Shown here one piece after another: positions 8,375 to 17,323 of a DNA stretch of 38,849 bases. Position 1 is the first letter of the stretch. Every line of letters starts with the position of its first letter. The stretch lies in the IMG/VR virus record IMGVR_UViG_3300025574_000006, positions 1 to 38,849 of that record. One strand, given 5' to 3'. Made by a program: the position numbers and the translations under genes. The notes under the pieces were generated by a model. It had not been told where the DNA came from. It made no database searches and was given only the letters and a program-made list of their open reading frames with translations. The stretch comes from a virus.

Positions 8375-8841
8375 TGGAATCCTTCTAGGCTATACTTAGG
8401 GAGTCGAAGAGCTATTGCGAGCAGAATGTTGTTGGCCAAGCACAATATAACTTTACCCAACACTGCACTTTCCAGCTCAGAGTCCGGTAACTCTTCGACC
8501 GATTTACCATCACAGGACTCTGGGCTGTTTTTATTCCAGCCCACAATTTGGTCTTTAAGCAATGGGAAATTCTGGCTATGCGCGAGGTTGTCCTTCAAGA
8601 CTTCAGATGTCTCGCCCATAAGTAAAAAGTGTAACAGCTTTTGAATCGTCTGATTGACCATCAGATTGCTCAGGAAAGGTCGACGCTTTGGCTCCGCTAT
8701 ACCGGGAACATATGACCCGAACCGATCAAGAGGTTCGCTCAGTTTAGAATCGCAATGACACGTAAGAGCTAGACTTGGAAAGTATCTTGACCATCTTAGG
8801 AGCATAGACGAAGGCTTACAGCATCGTCTTAGTCTCTTCAT
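8371..8841 (-). CDS. Hypothetical protein coupled to the fibre gene
   Basis: 156 residues from the ATG at 8841. The stop overlaps the fibre start as ATGA, the best evidence that it is translated. The frame stays open further upstream to 9078, but that part is antisense to the plus-strand membrane gene at 8912-9073 and is probably not coding. The N-terminal part is basic (MKRLRRCCKPSS), followed by helices and an acidic C-terminal stretch (SVEELPDSELES), with a hydrophobic segment near the end. It lies between an ejection-type protein and the fibre. No family recognised. Confidence 0.5.
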   Translation of the reverse strand: MKRLRRCCKPSSMLLRWSRYFPSLALTCHCDSKLSEPLDRFGSYVPGIAEPKRRPFLSNLMVNQTIQKLLHFLLMGETSEVLKDNLAHSQNFPLLKDQIVGWNKNSPESCDGKSVEELPDSELESAVLGKVILCLANNILLAIALRLPKYSLEGFQ

Positions 8842-8911
8842 TTCACCACTACCCAAGAATCCCCGGTGAAACAAAGACTCTAGAGACTTAAAGAAAGTGA
8901 AAGGAGGAAGT

Positions 8912-9073
8912 ATGTTGAACATTGCTGGCGGTATAATTCTCGCAATAATTGGATTAAGTATTTTAAAAATTGTGTTCGAAGTTCTATTCGAAATAGGATT
9001 TTTAAATATCCTCAAATTCGTCGGAGTTTTGATCGCTGCTGCATTATTTTTTTCACCGTATTGGTATAAATAG
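8912..9073 (+). CDS. Plus-strand 53-residue membrane protein
   Basis: An ATG at 8912 preceded by AAAGGAGGAAGT opens a frame of 53 codons to TAG at 9071-9073. The product is MLNIAGGIILAIIGLSILKI followed by a second hydrophobic segment (FVGVLIAAALFFS) and the end PYWYK; one or two membrane helices are likely. It occupies exactly the gap between two minus-strand structural genes and is the only plus-strand gene in the late operon apart from the HNH in the intein. No promoter was convincingly located upstream. Role unknown; small phage membrane proteins include holins, antiholins, exclusion factors and toxins. Confidence 0.65.
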   Translation: MLNIAGGIILAIIGLSILKIVFEVLFEIGFLNILKFVGVLIAAALFFSPYWYK

Positions 9074-9074
9074 A

Positions 9075-10376
9075 TCATTGTTGCGATCCATTAGAAAGAC
9101 CCATCGTACCAACATTGGCAACCGGAGCGGCAATACCAAGACCTTTTAGATTCATGTTGTTCAGTGAATTCAATTTGTTCGCTGTTAATGCAGGGCCGAC
9201 ATGACGCATAAGACTCTTTCCGCCTAATAGAGCAGCCGCTTCTCCGATATTACCTTCCGTAATTGCGCCAGCCGCAAGAATGTAATCCGTTAAGCTCATC
9301 TTGTCATTCCCAACTTCACTACTAATCTTATTGTAGAGAGGATCTTGTGCGTTCATCGCCGCTGAATATCGCTGTTTATTCTGAAGGAATTCTTGGTGTG
9401 CTGCAGGATTTCCCATTTGTTGTGAGGTTCTGTCCAAAGCATTGTCCACAGTTTCACGGGCTCGCCCTGCAATCATTCGATCAATAACAGTAGCGTTTTT
9501 ATTAGATTGCCAATTGGCTGCATCCTGCAAAGTACCCTTTAATTGGTTGGCATCTTGAAAAGAAATTGGCTTATCTCCATAATCGTCAACCGTTGCCAAT
9601 GCTTTATCAATAGCATCATTTATGAATTGGTTATGTCCTTGCGTTAATATCTTTCCGGTTGAAGGTTGGCTTGGTCGAAGATCTTCAATAGCTGCTTTAA
9701 ATTCTTGCGGGAGAATAAAATTACCACTGGCCCCCATAGCTTCTAAATGATCCCCAATAGCCTTCCCCGATGTTTCGGCCAATTTTTGAGTATCAGCTGC
9801 CATTTTCCGAGCATTAGAAGACACCAGCCCTTCATTAAGTAAAGTTTGTGCTGTTTGTTGCATCTTGGCTTCTTTCATAGGGTTATTCAGAAATCGTTTA
9901 GATGCCCCGATTGCATTCAAAGTTGCGTCTTGTGCCGCTTGTCCTACCATTCCTGTCTTTCCAGCAGAAGCAGCCATATCAGCTAAGCTAGCCTCCGGCA
10001 ATAATGCCCCAGCAATAGGAGCTGCAACGCTCGCCACATCTAAAGCGGTTTTGATCGGATGCTGTTGGAACGAATCAATCGGATGCGTAACAATCTGTTT
10101 AGCTCTATCGTAAATCTGCCCTGGCATTTGAGCTAATTGCTGCGCTTGCTGTCCTATTGGTGTTTGACCCATCGGTTGACCCTGGGACAATTGTTGGCCA
10201 GTCTGATAAATGCTCATGGGGATAGTTACCGGAGACATTGCAATTCCCTTGGCCGCTTGAACTGCTCCACTTGCCAGATCCCCAATATCAGAAACGGCAT
10301 TATCAAGAATGCCGCCATTGTCTTGATATTTAGACCAAGGGCCTTGATCTTGATATTTTTCCCAGGGAGCGGGCAT
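9075..10376 (-). CDS. Internal virion (ejection) protein, Ala/Gln-rich
   Basis: 433 residues from the ATG at 10376, which overlaps the upstream stop as TAATG. The N-terminus carries a duplicated PWEKYQDQGPWSKYQD motif, seen in large internal or ejection proteins of podoviruses. A hydrophobic Ala-rich helix (about 114-130, ALDVASVAAPIAGALLPEAS) and long helices follow. Position between adaptor/tail genes and the fibre, with two other Gln-rich proteins upstream, suggests one of the three proteins ejected into the host envelope. No transglycosylase motif was seen. Confidence 0.65.
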   Translation of the reverse strand: MPAPWEKYQDQGPWSKYQDNGGILDNAVSDIGDLASGAVQAAKGIAMSPVTIPMSIYQTGQQLSQGQPMGQTPIGQQAQQLAQMPGQIYDRAKQIVTHPIDSFQQHPIKTALDVASVAAPIAGALLPEASLADMAASAGKTGMVGQAAQDATLNAIGASKRFLNNPMKEAKMQQTAQTLLNEGLVSSNARKMAADTQKLAETSGKAIGDHLEAMGASGNFILPQEFKAAIEDLRPSQPSTGKILTQGHNQFINDAIDKALATVDDYGDKPISFQDANQLKGTLQDAANWQSNKNATVIDRMIAGRARETVDNALDRTSQQMGNPAAHQEFLQNKQRYSAAMNAQDPLYNKISSEVGNDKMSLTDYILAAGAITEGNIGEAAALLGGKSLMRHVGPALTANKLNSLNNMNLKGLGIAAPVANVGTMGLSNGSQQ

Positions 10377-11581
10377 TATTGTTTCTTCCAACTTTTGGGG
10401 TTTTTCTTATCCCCGCCTAAATAAATATAACCATCTTCCACATCGCCAGGTTTAGCGGCTGCTTTCCCAGGTTGATATTTGCTCGCCGCATCAGAGCTTG
10501 ATTTCATTTCATCGAATGACAATCCACGTCCTAAACGTTTTTGAGCCGCTGCGATTTCATTAGGATCTGTCAATCCACCAGGCATTGCGTTCTTAGATTG
10601 TTCCATGGTCGAATGTTGTTTATCGCTGAATTGCCCAAGGTTCGTAAACATAGTTTCAAGTCTTTGTCCGACAGCCGTTGGCAATGCGCTCTTGGACATT
10701 CCCAAATATCCTGCTAATTTAGCGTAATTCTTTTGAGCAGAGGCTTGGTTCATTTCGTCAAGTTCCGCAGGGCTTAGAACTCCACCAGTTTGCGCTTTCC
10801 ACAATTGACCGTAAAGATCAATGATTTGACCATTGCTTAGATCATAGGAGCCATCGGCTTTCTGATTTTTCTTAAGCGTGTCATATCCTTGAGCTGCTGC
10901 ATTACGTTGAGTTTCAAGACCTTTATAAACCGTGTCACCTTTTAAAGACTCAGCTCCATTGACCCAATCTTGTGCAAGTTTCTGCTGATTCTTCTGTTGA
11001 TCGACTTGCATTGTCTTTTGTTTCATTAGCTGATCCGACATTTGAGTAAGAGATTGACCCAATTCAGTTTCGCCGGGGTATTTAACATGAATTGCTTGTA
11101 AGCCAATGGCTTTTTCTTCGGGCGGTAATTTTGACGACATAAGAGCAATCGCTTCTTTTTTTGCCGGGTCATTATTAACAAAATCTTCATGTGTAAAATC
11201 TGGGCTAACGCCATATCGAGACATGACTTTTTGTGTAGCAGGTGTAATGGATTCGATTAGATGTTGCTGATAAGCAGGGACATTTCCCATATGAGCGATT
11301 TTATCCCAGGCATTTGTCACGAAATCTTCTTCATTCTTCTGTTGTTGAACTTGAGCCGCATACATTTGGGATCGGCGTTGTTGTTCCTGTTGGTTCGCTA
11401 GTTGTTGTTGGATCGCAATTTGTCTCGCCTGTAAACCTAATGAAGCACCTTGCACTGCACCTTGTTGCAAACTCATCAAAGGATTGGTTTGAGCAACACC
11501 CGACACCGGGGCTTGGTTGAGCCCTGGTATGCCCGCATTTGAGGGCATTTGAGGAATTTGTAGTTGTGGTGCGTCAGCCAT
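10376..11581 (-). CDS. Internal virion protein, Gln-rich helical
   Basis: 401 residues. A Pro/Gln-rich start is followed by a strongly Gln-rich helical segment (about 47-83) and a long helical body with Lys/Gln/Ala. The C-terminus ends DGYIYLGGDKKNPKSWKKQ, a short motif that often closes phage internal proteins. Coupled to the next gene by TAATG. Likely an ejection protein like T7 gp15 or P22 gp20 in position, without detectable similarity by eye. Confidence 0.6.
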   Translation of the reverse strand: MADAPQLQIPQMPSNAGIPGLNQAPVSGVAQTNPLMSLQQGAVQGASLGLQARQIAIQQQLANQQEQQRRSQMYAAQVQQQKNEEDFVTNAWDKIAHMGNVPAYQQHLIESITPATQKVMSRYGVSPDFTHEDFVNNDPAKKEAIALMSSKLPPEEKAIGLQAIHVKYPGETELGQSLTQMSDQLMKQKTMQVDQQKNQQKLAQDWVNGAESLKGDTVYKGLETQRNAAAQGYDTLKKNQKADGSYDLSNGQIIDLYGQLWKAQTGGVLSPAELDEMNQASAQKNYAKLAGYLGMSKSALPTAVGQRLETMFTNLGQFSDKQHSTMEQSKNAMPGGLTDPNEIAAAQKRLGRGLSFDEMKSSSDAASKYQPGKAAAKPGDVEDGYIYLGGDKKNPKSWKKQ

Positions 11582-11586
11582 ATTAG

Positions 11587-12603
11587 TTACCCGCCATAAG
11601 TGTTATTTGCTGCATAGCCAGGGGGGGCTACATTCCCTGTCCCATAATTTATCTGACTACTTGGAACCCCCGTAAATCCCATGCCTTGAGGTTGTTTATA
11701 AGCCTGGATGAAAGAACCCATGTTTCCCATCATGCCGCTATTCCCGCCTTGAGTTTGGCCCCCACCAATAAGTCCTCCGGCTTGACCGCCGATCATGGCT
11801 CCGACAGGGCCACCGATCATTGCGCCCCCAACCGTTCCAGCTAAAGAACCAATTCCAGAGGCCAAGCCCATGCTGTTCTGATAGCCTGATTGAGCTGTGT
11901 TGTAGTTAAGCCCTATCTGTTGAAGCTGTTGCTGATAAGCGTTCATGGCGTTTTGGTTCTGGATATTCGCATCGCTGGTGACTTGGTTCGTAGCTTGTTG
12001 GTATTGGCCTTGAGTCTGGGCTGCGTAGGGGGCTTGCATGGATGTGTTCATTCCAGACAGCGTGTTATACCCACCCATCGTGTTTTGATATTGTTGGTTC
12101 TGTTGACCTAATGCTTGAGCCTGTTGTTGCATCCCGATCTGCTGCTGACCTAGATTGTAGTTCTGCTCCTGGGCTGCCCATGACTTATTGAAGTCGGCTA
12201 TCTGTTGGTTCCCTGCCGTGGATTGGGAAACGGCACTTTGGGGGTTGCTCCCATTGATCTTGATCCCCTGCTGGGCGGCCTGTTGAACCATTTGGTTCCA
12301 GGCTTCCGTTTTCTGCTGGGCCATCATTTGGTTCGGTGCAATCTTGCCCTGCAAAGCGTTCTGATAGTTCGTAAGTGCTTGAGTATCAGCCTGTTGGCTC
12401 TGTTGCAAGTAAGGGTTATTACCGTAAGCTTGAACGGCCCCTTGAGCCCCGGACAAGTTGCCTTGCTGTTGGGTTAGAAGGTTCTGGGTATTCTGGCTAA
12501 AGTTTGGGTATTGGGGAAGTGTAGGCGAAACCAGAGTCGGAGCCTGTGGCAATGTCGGCGCACCAGGCGCACTTGTTCCTAAAGCGTTACTAAGCCAACT
12601 CAT
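11587..12603 (-). CDS. Gln-rich internal protein with glycine zipper
   Basis: 338 residues; about a fifth is Gln. The N-terminal 60 residues are Pro/Leu-rich, the middle is Gln/Asn-rich, and residues about 248-285 form a glycine-zipper membrane segment (SGIGSLAGTVGGAMIGGPVG followed by AMIGGQAGGLIGGG). Glycine zippers in podovirus ejection proteins are thought to help form an envelope channel. AAAGGAG precedes the ATG. The first of three consecutive internal-type proteins. Confidence 0.65.
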   Translation of the reverse strand: MSWLSNALGTSAPGAPTLPQAPTLVSPTLPQYPNFSQNTQNLLTQQQGNLSGAQGAVQAYGNNPYLQQSQQADTQALTNYQNALQGKIAPNQMMAQQKTEAWNQMVQQAAQQGIKINGSNPQSAVSQSTAGNQQIADFNKSWAAQEQNYNLGQQQIGMQQQAQALGQQNQQYQNTMGGYNTLSGMNTSMQAPYAAQTQGQYQQATNQVTSDANIQNQNAMNAYQQQLQQIGLNYNTAQSGYQNSMGLASGIGSLAGTVGGAMIGGPVGAMIGGQAGGLIGGGQTQGGNSGMMGNMGSFIQAYKQPQGMGFTGVPSSQINYGTGNVAPPGYAANNTYGG

Positions 12604-12614
12604 GATTGACTCCT

Positions 12615-13496
12615 TTAATTAAATTCAATGATTGTCACCGTGACTGAAAAAGGATCGTTCCCGGTGGCCAAAGTTTGGATATTTACAACAACCCGTAAAT
12701 TCGTGGCAGAAGTTAACGTAGCGATAAATCCCGCATTTGAAGTCGGGTCGGATAATGAACCCGGCACAAACCCCACAACTACGGGGATAGCCTTTGCGGT
12801 ATTCACTGAAGAAATAGTCGTATTTACGGTAATGCTAGCCTGCCCCGATGTGATAGTGGCACTCACCGTTTTGGTTTGGATTGATTTGAGCCCTACGGCT
12901 GCAGGAACCGTAGAATCAAGATTTGATGCCCCGACTTGAGCTGCCCCAATCTGTGAATTGACAATCGTGCCGGTAATCTTACCCGCTGCAACATCGTTGA
13001 CATTGGCATCGTGGACGGCTAGGAGGCCCAAGGCTGCGTTGTTTACCGCTTGACTACCTAAGTTTCCGGAATTGATTGTATTCGCTGCAATTTGGGCATT
13101 CGTGACTGCCAGTAAAGCAAGTTTCCCCGTAGTAACTTGGGCATCCCCTATATCAACCGTTTGAACTGGGAATCTGGCCACTGCCGCCGTGATGCGAGCA
13201 TCTAAATTGAAGATCGTATCCGCTGGGCGGTTGTACCAATACGTGCCGCCGATAACTTCAACAAATTGGAATCGAATCCTTTCGAATTCTCCGCCCATTG
13301 AGGTAGGACGAGAAGTCCCAGAAGGGAACGGGTCGGTCGTTGTTTGCATCTGAGCGTCGGTATCTGAATAAGCACCGACTCCCAAAGGGTTGATATTCGT
13401 GAACAGGTTTACAAATTCGGAATTCCAAAGACTTGAGGCGATAAGCTGGCCCGGGATAACTACAATCAACGGACACGTAAATTGTGCAGTACTCAT
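12615..13496 (-). CDS. Virion appendage/tail-associated protein
   Basis: 293 residues. The first 90 residues are a compact domain (FTCPLIVVIPGQLIASSLWN and TYWYNRPADTIFNLDARI). The middle is a low-complexity region with repeated V/I-N-N/D-A-x motifs (AQIAANTINSGNLGSQAVNN) typical of triple-stranded fibre shafts, and the C-terminus is a beta domain. Start overlaps the upstream gene as TAATG, with GGGGAG upstream. Probably a head fibre or secondary tail appendage. Confidence 0.6.
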   Translation of the reverse strand: MSTAQFTCPLIVVIPGQLIASSLWNSEFVNLFTNINPLGVGAYSDTDAQMQTTTDPFPSGTSRPTSMGGEFERIRFQFVEVIGGTYWYNRPADTIFNLDARITAAVARFPVQTVDIGDAQVTTGKLALLAVTNAQIAANTINSGNLGSQAVNNAALGLLAVHDANVNDVAAGKITGTIVNSQIGAAQVGASNLDSTVPAAVGLKSIQTKTVSATITSGQASITVNTTISSVNTAKAIPVVVGFVPGSLSDPTSNAGFIATLTSATNLRVVVNIQTLATGNDPFSVTVTIIEFN

Positions 13497-13894
13497 TAGA
13501 CTCCCCTCAAAGCTGCTGTGATTTCTGAGACTTCAGCTTTTCTTAAAACGACGTGATGATTCACTTTTGAATATTCTTCAATGAAATCTGGGAGCTTGCC
13601 TTCGTACTCAAGCTGCATCTTCAAAGCGTTTCCTAATTGCTCGGTAATATTCTTAGCTTCAAGATCACCTATTGCCACAAATTTACAGTTATCACAAACC
13701 ATGATGAAGGCCATCTTCCCACCCTCTAGTATAACCGGAATTTCTTTATAGTCAGCATGTTTCGCTATTTCTCTGATAGTCTTTCCGGATTTGGTTGTGA
13801 CCTCTTCTCGTGTTTTGATGTTTGCGGCGCAAGCCATACATCGAACTGTATGGAGTCCGAACTCGTCAAACATTAAGTAGGGGTGAGTAAACAT
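13496..13894 (-). CDS. Zinc-ribbon protein in tail module
   Basis: 132 residues with two Cys pairs, RCMACAANI (19-22) and CDNCKF (about 67-70), spaced as in a treble-clef or zinc-ribbon fold, then helices to the end. Start and stop both overlap neighbours. It lies directly after the propeller-like tail protein; a structural or assembly role is inferred from position only. Confidence 0.6.
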   Translation of the reverse strand: MFTHPYLMFDEFGLHTVRCMACAANIKTREEVTTKSGKTIREIAKHADYKEIPVILEGGKMAFIMVCDNCKFVAIGDLEAKNITEQLGNALKMQLEYEGKLPDFIEEYSKVNHHVVLRKAEVSEITAALRGV

Positions 13895-15429
13895 TAGTTG
13901 TAAATCCTTATTCCGTTCTCTTTAAAGGCAATTATTATTTCTGAGAAGAAAAAGTCCTCGTCTATATTACTATGATTTATCTGAATCTGAATGCTTTTCC
14001 CGAATGATTTGATATCAAATGGAGTTTGTGCCAGGATGTCCGCTGCGAAATAAGCGTTATCGAAAGTAGACGTGTCGAAGATCCCGCCTGAACTAGAAAC
14101 AGATAAGAACACGTCGGGAATACGGATGTTGTCAATCCATACGAATATTCTCAAAGTGATGTTCGTAGCTGACCTGACCCTAAGAACTCCCTTATTAAAA
14201 CGTTTGTTCATGACAGGGTTCCCCATCTGCCAGGGTTTAAATTTGAGGGCTGCTGGGATTGGGTTATTGTTATCGTTCTTGGATACCGTCTCTAATTCCC
14301 AAATATTACCCACATAGTCACCGGTTCTGATTCGCCAGTCACTGGTAGTCTTTCTATCCGTGAACGAACAGGATGACGTATAGCCCGAGGCGTAAGTATT
14401 GTTGTCGTGGAAAGACCACATCTTATCCGCTGGTTTATCGATAAATTGGACTAAAGCCGTATTCGTACTAGAGCCACCGACTTGGATGAACCATTTGATA
14501 CACCGTAGTTTCGGATCGTAGGAGGCGTGCCAATTCTCAATGTTGGCAAAAGTGGCGTTTTCTCTCAAATAGCGATCCATCTGGGCGGGGCGAGAGATAG
14601 AGGCTTTCCGGTAGTCACCAGTCTGAAAAACGCCTTGGAGTGAGTAAATCGTTAAATCGTCGGCCATAATATAAACGTCATTATCAGCCAAAACCATTAA
14701 TCTCCAATGACTTGCGCCACCTTCCCAGATTGCTTTGATGTAGCCCCATTTGGTTGGGTCGGTGTTCGAATCGTCGATTCTGAAAGTCTCGGTTTTGCTG
14801 AATACGAACAGTTCTTGCCCGAATTCTATGCCCCCGACTAAACCGCCCTTGCTGTAGACTGGGATCGAGATAACATCGGCGTCCGAGAAGTCGTCTCCGG
14901 TATTCACCTTCGAGGCGTAGACTCCCTGCCTATTGATAGCCCAATTTCGAAAGCTAGCACCCCTAGGATGAAATATAATCTGAAAAGGATTACCTGATAG
15001 GGCCCAATCAGATGGAGGCGTTACAGAGGTCGTGGGGCCGCCTCCTGACCATTTCTGGGGAGTCGTGCCTCCATCGGCCACGTACATATCATCGTAGAAT
15101 TGGCTGAAGTGGAAAAAGTTGCTGGTTGACATCCCCGTGGCGATCGGAACTGAGTCATTATTCGCATAAACAGATCCGTTCTGTTTGGCATAGACCATAT
15201 TCTGGGCGCCGGTTGATTGCCTGAAGTCATATCCACCCATCACCCGACTTGCCACGGTCGCTGCTTGGAGGATGCTGCTCCCCCCACGTTTACCAAGACC
15301 CAATTCGTGGAGGTTGAAATTTGTTGAGGGTTCAATTAAAGAGGTCTCCGGCAATAGCTCAAAGTTGCGGCTATAATTGAAAGTCGCTTCTTGCATCGGA
15401 ATGTGGAGTAGTTCTGATTTAAAACCCAT
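13894..15429 (-). CDS. Propeller-like tail/nozzle (stabilisation) protein
   Basis: 511 residues with many short beta strands and recurring segments of the propeller type (GQELFVFSKTETFRID, DNDVYIMADDLTIYSLQGV, CIKWFIQVG). Length, fold impression and position after the adaptor match podovirus tail nozzle or P22 gp10-like stabilisation proteins, which close the head-tail channel. SD AGGAT upstream of the ATG. Assignment rests on position and composition. Confidence 0.6.
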   Translation of the reverse strand: MGFKSELLHIPMQEATFNYSRNFELLPETSLIEPSTNFNLHELGLGKRGGSSILQAATVASRVMGGYDFRQSTGAQNMVYAKQNGSVYANNDSVPIATGMSTSNFFHFSQFYDDMYVADGGTTPQKWSGGGPTTSVTPPSDWALSGNPFQIIFHPRGASFRNWAINRQGVYASKVNTGDDFSDADVISIPVYSKGGLVGGIEFGQELFVFSKTETFRIDDSNTDPTKWGYIKAIWEGGASHWRLMVLADNDVYIMADDLTIYSLQGVFQTGDYRKASISRPAQMDRYLRENATFANIENWHASYDPKLRCIKWFIQVGGSSTNTALVQFIDKPADKMWSFHDNNTYASGYTSSCSFTDRKTTSDWRIRTGDYVGNIWELETVSKNDNNNPIPAALKFKPWQMGNPVMNKRFNKGVLRVRSATNITLRIFVWIDNIRIPDVFLSVSSSGGIFDTSTFDNAYFAADILAQTPFDIKSFGKSIQIQINHSNIDEDFFFSEIIIAFKENGIRIYN

Positions 15430-15432
15430 TAT

Positions 15433-15729
15433 TTAATCCTGACACGGGACAACTTCCCGTTCTGGTACCCAAATCCTGGTCGATTTCTTTTCAGTCACCC
15501 AGGCATTCACAGTTTTCTTTGAATTCACCCATGGAGAAACATTCTGTTTTGAATCTACCCAGCACGTCTGGTTTGAAGGCAATGGGGGACCGGCAAGAAT
15601 ACCTGCATAGACGTCACTCATCTGCTGACGGTTCGGCTGAGTATTCGTCGTCCCTGACGGGAAAGGGTTTGTCATAATCCCCGGCAATTCAAAGACAGAC
15701 ATTCTTTTCTGGGCCGAATCTATGCTCAA
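15433..15729 (-). CDS. Small tail protein with Trp-Val repeats
   Basis: 98 residues from TTG at 15729, overlapping the upstream stop as TTGA, with AAGGAC upstream. The C-terminal half has four near-regular repeats each starting Trp-Val: CWVDSKQ, PWVNSKK, AWVTEKK, IWVPERE, spaced 9-11 residues. The N-terminal half is Pro/Gln-rich. Located between two virion-type genes; probably a minor structural or assembly protein. Confidence 0.6.
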   Translation of the reverse strand: MSIDSAQKRMSVFELPGIMTNPFPSGTTNTQPNRQQMSDVYAGILAGPPLPSNQTCWVDSKQNVSPWVNSKKTVNAWVTEKKSTRIWVPEREVVPCQD

Positions 15730-16400
15730 GAGAAATTGTCCTTCGTGTAAGTTGCCCCGTTATCAGATTGAGGAGCGGTGCTAATAACAGCTCCCGAAGC
15801 GTTATAAACTCCAATCGTTGTAGCGGTTGAGGTTCGCTTGTTCCTGAAGGCCATGAGCAAGAACATGATGGCTGTTTTAAGCGTCGGGGTTGAGGCTGGG
15901 ACTCCCGATAGCTCGGCCATAGCGTCCCCGCTCAGTGATTGGTCAACCTGAGTTTTAACGGAAGCAGCGGCACTCGTTCCCAGAGCGTTGACTGTTCCGA
16001 ACGTAACGCCTGTTTGGTTGTTGTTCAAATTCACGTTCTGGCTTGTCGAGTCAAACCCTGAAATAGAGCCAGCTGGTAATTTGGCGATGATTGCGTCGAG
16101 CGTATCCTCGGTTGTCCCGTTCCAGTCAATATCGCCCTGGTCGACCGCCAGATCACCGGCCACGCCTGAGCCTTGATGCACTGAAAATGAATATTTACCT
16201 CGGGCGAGATAGGAAGGGAAAGCGGCTTGGAAGTAACCCGTCGGGACTTGCTCGGCCATAGCGATTTTATAGGTCGCATAATTGGCCACGTTATAGGCTT
16301 CTAAGGTCGCCCCGTTCGCAATGAGACCGGATAAGTCACGAACCAGGGCGTAAAGACTCACCCCACTATAAGCCATTTGTGCTGAGATTATTGCGCTCAT
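15726..16400 (-). CDS. Structural protein of head-tail region
   Basis: 224 residues. The N-terminal beta domain (about 1-100) and a motif TEDTLDAIIAKLPAGSIS resemble phage baseplate or neck-associated beta-sandwich proteins; a helical stretch with KTAIMFLLMAFRNKRTSTAT follows, ending in a short beta hairpin. The segment with LLMAFRNK and the terminal beta hairpin is a pattern I recall from uncharacterised phage structural proteins. ATGA overlap with the adaptor gene. Confidence 0.6.
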   Translation of the reverse strand: MSAIISAQMAYSGVSLYALVRDLSGLIANGATLEAYNVANYATYKIAMAEQVPTGYFQAAFPSYLARGKYSFSVHQGSGVAGDLAVDQGDIDWNGTTEDTLDAIIAKLPAGSISGFDSTSQNVNLNNNQTGVTFGTVNALGTSAAASVKTQVDQSLSGDAMAELSGVPASTPTLKTAIMFLLMAFRNKRTSTATTIGVYNASGAVISTAPQSDNGATYTKDNFS

Positions 16401-17323
16401 CGTGTTCCGCTCCCGCCGCCAAAGTTATCTAAATGGCCGAAATCAAAATCGACGATCCGGTCTGTTAGGTTACTTATGTCCATCCCGTAGGCTTCACGGT
16501 AAATTAAGACCCTCAGAGCCGACATATACTGAGCCTTGGCCTTATCTTCGTTGTCGTCATCTTCATCAGCCAACTTTTTCCACTTGATGCCCTGGATGAA
16601 CATATTTCGCCATTTGCGATAGATTACAGACATCAAAGTGCTGTTTGAGTCCACTTGGCTAATGTCGGCATAATAACGCAGCCTTGCCCCGTAGGTGACG
16701 TTTGGAGGGCAGTTTAAAACGAAGTAGCCAGCTTGATCGTCTCCCACTGGATAAAGATATTGAGGGAGTCCAGGGGCGATGACCTTAAGCCTGGTTTCCC
16801 AATCAAAAATAGGTCGGGTCTGAACTGGATATTCCTGATCAATTATCATGTAGGTATCGCCCAACGTTGGGCTGGTATTGAAGTCGGGAACCATAGAAGC
16901 AATTTTAGTCGTGCCATCATATGCCACGATCTGAGAATAACTTCCCTGGCTTCCACCCGACATCATCAAAACTTCTTTGCCCAAAATATTCGCCCCAGAC
17001 GTATCGTTGGCATTTAAAATGAGCGTGTTATTGCTTCCACCCTGGCAGCTATTGACGTTTGATCCGGTCAGGATGCTCAATGATAAATCGCTTGAATAGT
17101 CCGAAGGATAGGCATAACGGGATTGTCCAACTGGAATGGTCGTATAGGCCGTAACATGAAGAAGTTTAGGTTTCTTGCCCAGATTCCAAATGTCGTTCTT
17201 GATTTCTTCAATCCAATTGTTTGTGGCCCTGGTAATTAGGGCCGCCGAAGGGTTCATTTCCCCCGCTTGGTTGATTCCTTCTAAAACGATGGCACTAAGC
17301 AATGGATTTGCAGCTATTGACAT
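16397..17323 (-). CDS. Head-tail adaptor / tubular-tail-A-like protein
   Basis: 308 residues. An N-terminal helical part (ITRATNNWIEEIKNDIWNLG) is followed by a beta domain that starts HVTAYTTIPVGQSRYAYPSD and a C-terminal helical part (IYRKWRNMFIQGIKWKKLAD and AQYMSALRVLIYREAYGM). This helix-beta-helix layout is that of podovirus adaptors such as T7 gp11 or P22 gp4. Its ATG, preceded by GAGGGGG, lies inside the end of the glycosyltransferase gene, an overlap of 29 bases. Confidence 0.65.
   Translation of the reverse strand: MSIAANPLLSAIVLEGINQAGEMNPSAALITRATNNWIEEIKNDIWNLGKKPKLLHVTAYTTIPVGQSRYAYPSDYSSDLSLSILTGSNVNSCQGGSNNTLILNANDTSGANILGKEVLMMSGGSQGSYSQIVAYDGTTKIASMVPDFNTSPTLGDTYMIIDQEYPVQTRPIFDWETRLKVIAPGLPQYLYPVGDDQAGYFVLNCPPNVTYGARLRYYADISQVDSNSTLMSVIYRKWRNMFIQGIKWKKLADEDDDNEDKAKAQYMSALRVLIYREAYGMDISNLTDRIVDFDFGHLDNFGGGSGTR

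Noticed and set aside
8842-9078. N-terminal extension of the minus-strand hypothetical gene
   Set aside because: It is antisense to the plus-strand membrane gene and overlaps the next gene; the ATG at 8841 is preferred.
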